Assembly: GCA_041493205.1 (NCBI GenBank)
Contig: JBGPYM010000155.1
Location: 1 to 7,553, forward strand
DNA from: JBGPYM01 sp041493205
GTDB taxonomy: Bacteria; Bacteroidota; Ignavibacteria; UBA10030; UBA6906
Direction: 5' to 3'
Length of the DNA: 7,553 nucleotides
Position 1 is the stretch's first letter. Every line of letters begins with the position of its first letter. Both the position numbers and the translations under genes were made by a program. This document shows positions 6,508 to 7,553 of this stretch, piece after piece. A model generated the notes under the pieces. It had not been told where the DNA came from. It worked only from the letters and a program-made list of their open reading frames with translations, and did no database searches.

Positions 6508-7553
6508 CTCAGTAGCACCAATTTTTTCGTACTCGTGAAATTTCCTGACATGAGCCTGTAGAGATACATTCCGCTTGGAAGCCCCGTGCCGTTGAATGTC
6601 GCGACATGGTCACCGGCCCGGCCGAATCCCGCGTACAAGACGGCAACTTCGGCTCCCAGCATGTTAAAGACCTTCAACGAGACGTACCCATCGGATGGAA
6701 TGGCATAACGAATTTGTGTCAGCGGGTTGAACGGATTTGGGTAATTCTGGCCCAGAGCAAACGTCTGCACGACCGGCGTGCCCGGGTTGTCGACGGCAGC
6801 CGAGACCCGGACAAGGGCGGCAATGCCGGCAGCAAGATTTGCGGCCGCTGTCCCGAGAGCGGTATCGGCAGACACGCTGTTGGAAAAGTTCTGGGCGCGC
6901 ACGGACCCGGCGGCCGTTAACGCCGCTGTGAACCCCGACCAGGAGGAAGGGGTGTACTCGATCTGATTCAACGTGCCGGCATATGTCATCAGCGAATCGA
7001 GTGCGTTGTAGTGGATGCCCACGCCCGCCACGGCAAAGAACGCGGGCTTGCATTGATTCAACGCATCCCAGAGCGATGAGGCCTGGTTGGTCTGGAATGT
7101 GTACTGGTCGTTCAGCCCGTCCTTGGAGACGTTGATGATCTTGCCGCGTCCCGACCGGTAGCTCCGTTCGACGAAACATTTGAACAGCTGGCCATACTGG
7201 TTTGCCTGCGTCGCGAGGACCGGGGCGGACGGAGAAGCGCTGCCTGTTGCGACGTCAAACTCCGTGACGGACATCTCCGTGCAGACCGGCGAGAATTTGT
7301 TGTACGTATCGACAAAGGCCTGGGCGGTGGATGTGGTGAGATTGTCGTGCTCCTGCATGCCGATGCCGTCCAGGAAGCCTGCCTGGAAAATGGGCGTGCA
7401 GAGCCTCACAATGCCGTCTGCCTTGGTCGCCGTGGAGGTATTGTAGTCGTTATAGTAGAGCTTGATCTGCGTCTCGCCGTACTGTGTCGTGTACAGCCGG
7501 ACGAATTCGAACGCCTTCATGACATACGTCGTATCGCCGAACGTCGTGTACCA
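6504..7553 (-). CDS. GH10 endo-1,4-beta-xylanase, C-terminal part, with FIVAR-like and T9SS sorting domains (5' end outside window)
   Basis: Secreted endo-beta-1,4-xylanase that would cut the xylan backbone. The frame is open to the window's right edge (349 residues, starting WYTTFGDTTYVMKAF), so the start, signal peptide and acid/base Glu (the usual VNE motif) lie outside. GH10 marks seen: KLYYNDYN, DGIGMQEH, and VTEFDV whose Glu (in-window residue 98, bases 7260-7262) is the expected nucleophile. The canonical 'WG..D' segment near the end of the barrel is replaced by IINVSKDGLND, followed by SSLWDALNQCKPAFFAV, which still fits a GH10 C-terminus. Residues ~182-249 resemble a FIVAR helical bundle (YTPSSWSGFTAALTAAG). 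Residues ~268-349 are a T9SS type A sorting domain (NYPNPFNP box, ending KKLVLLR), so export to the cell surface or medium is expected. The stop TGA overlaps the ATG of the next gene. GH10 assignment is firm; activity was not tested. Confidence 0.9.
   Translation of the reverse strand, partial: WYTTFGDTTYVMKAFEFVRLYTTQYGETQIKLYYNDYNTSTATKADGIVRLCTPIFQAGFLDGIGMQEHDNLTTSTAQAFVDTYNKFSPVCTEMSVTEFDVATGSASPSAPVLATQANQYGQLFKCFVERSYRSGRGKIINVSKDGLNDQYTFQTNQASSLWDALNQCKPAFFAVAGVGIHYNALDSLMTYAGTLNQIEYTPSSWSGFTAALTAAGSVRAQNFSNSVSADTALGTAAANLAAGIAALVRVSAAVDNPGTPVVQTFALGQNYPNPFNPLTQIRYAIPSDGYVSLKVFNMLGAEVAVLYAGFGRAGDHVATFNGTGLPSGMYLYRLMSGNFTSTKKLVLLR
6507..6752 (-). other. T9SS type A C-terminal sorting domain (coding segment)
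   Basis: About 82 codons at the end of the first GH10 gene. It opens with GQNYPNPFNP, continues with a beta-rich segment (RYAIPSDGYVSLKVFNMLG, then EVAVLYAG) and closes with GLPSGMYLYRL and KKLVLLR. This is the usual pattern of T9SS type A sorting domains, which are recognised at the outer membrane and normally removed after secretion. It is clearly homologous to the tail of the second GH10 gene at 3124-3366. Confidence 0.9.
6807..7010 (-). other. FIVAR-like three-helix domain within the first GH10 protein
   Basis: About 68 codons between the GH10 barrel and the sorting tail. The pattern is a helix (ALDSLMTYAGTLNQ), a Y-T-x-x-S-W-x-x-F-x-x-A-L motif, A-G-S-V, and a last helix ending AANLAAGIAALVRV. 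This matches the FIVAR family layout (loosely, Y.......SW..F..AL..A, then a final L..AI..L helix). The role of FIVAR modules is uncertain; spacer or carbohydrate/wall attachment roles have been suggested. Assigned by eye, without a profile search. Confidence 0.6.

Noticed and set aside
1..7553. tRNA, rRNA, CRISPR array, insertion sequence or riboswitch
   Set aside because: Almost the whole window is coding on the minus strand; the two gaps are 54 and 31 bases and hold only the hairpin described.

Overview
The window holds four genes, all on the minus strand and tightly packed (in transcription order from the right end): a GH10 xylanase that enters from the right edge, a right-handed beta-helix protein resembling GH120 beta-xylosidases, a second complete GH10 xylanase, and a very long gene running off the left edge that fuses a GH8 reducing-end exo-oligoxylanase (Rex type) to a GH115 alpha-glucuronidase. 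No gene was found on the plus strand, and no RNA gene, CRISPR array or insertion sequence was seen.

Organism: both GH10 enzymes end in a type IX secretion system (T9SS) type A sorting domain starting with an N-[YF]-P-N-P-F-N-P box. Together with fairly high GC and the lack of strong Shine-Dalgarno sites, this points to the Bacteroidota/Chlorobi (FCB) group, perhaps an Ignavibacteria-like lineage. The phylum-level inference is moderate; nothing finer is supported.

Layout: 7553-6504 partial GH10 plus FIVAR-like helical domain plus T9SS tail; 6507-4702 GH120-like beta-helix protein, overlapping the previous gene by ATGA; 4701-4648 a short gap with a strong GC-rich hairpin that looks like a dispersed palindromic repeat; 4647-3121 GH10 plus fibronectin type III-like domain plus T9SS tail; 3120-3090 a 31-base gap without recognised signals; 3089 to beyond 1 the GH8-GH115 fusion, 1029 codons in the window with no stop.

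How the genes work together: this looks like an operon for glucuronoxylan breakdown. The GH10 enzymes would cut the backbone outside the cell. The GH115 module would remove (methyl)glucuronic acid side groups, the GH8 module would take xylose from the reducing end of short oligomers, and the beta-helix enzyme would trim from the non-reducing end if it is a true GH120-type xylosidase. The most unusual element is the GH8-GH115 fusion, two complementary xylan activities on one chain. It is hard to see from simple ORF lists because the gene has no stop in the window and long antisense ORFs lie opposite it.
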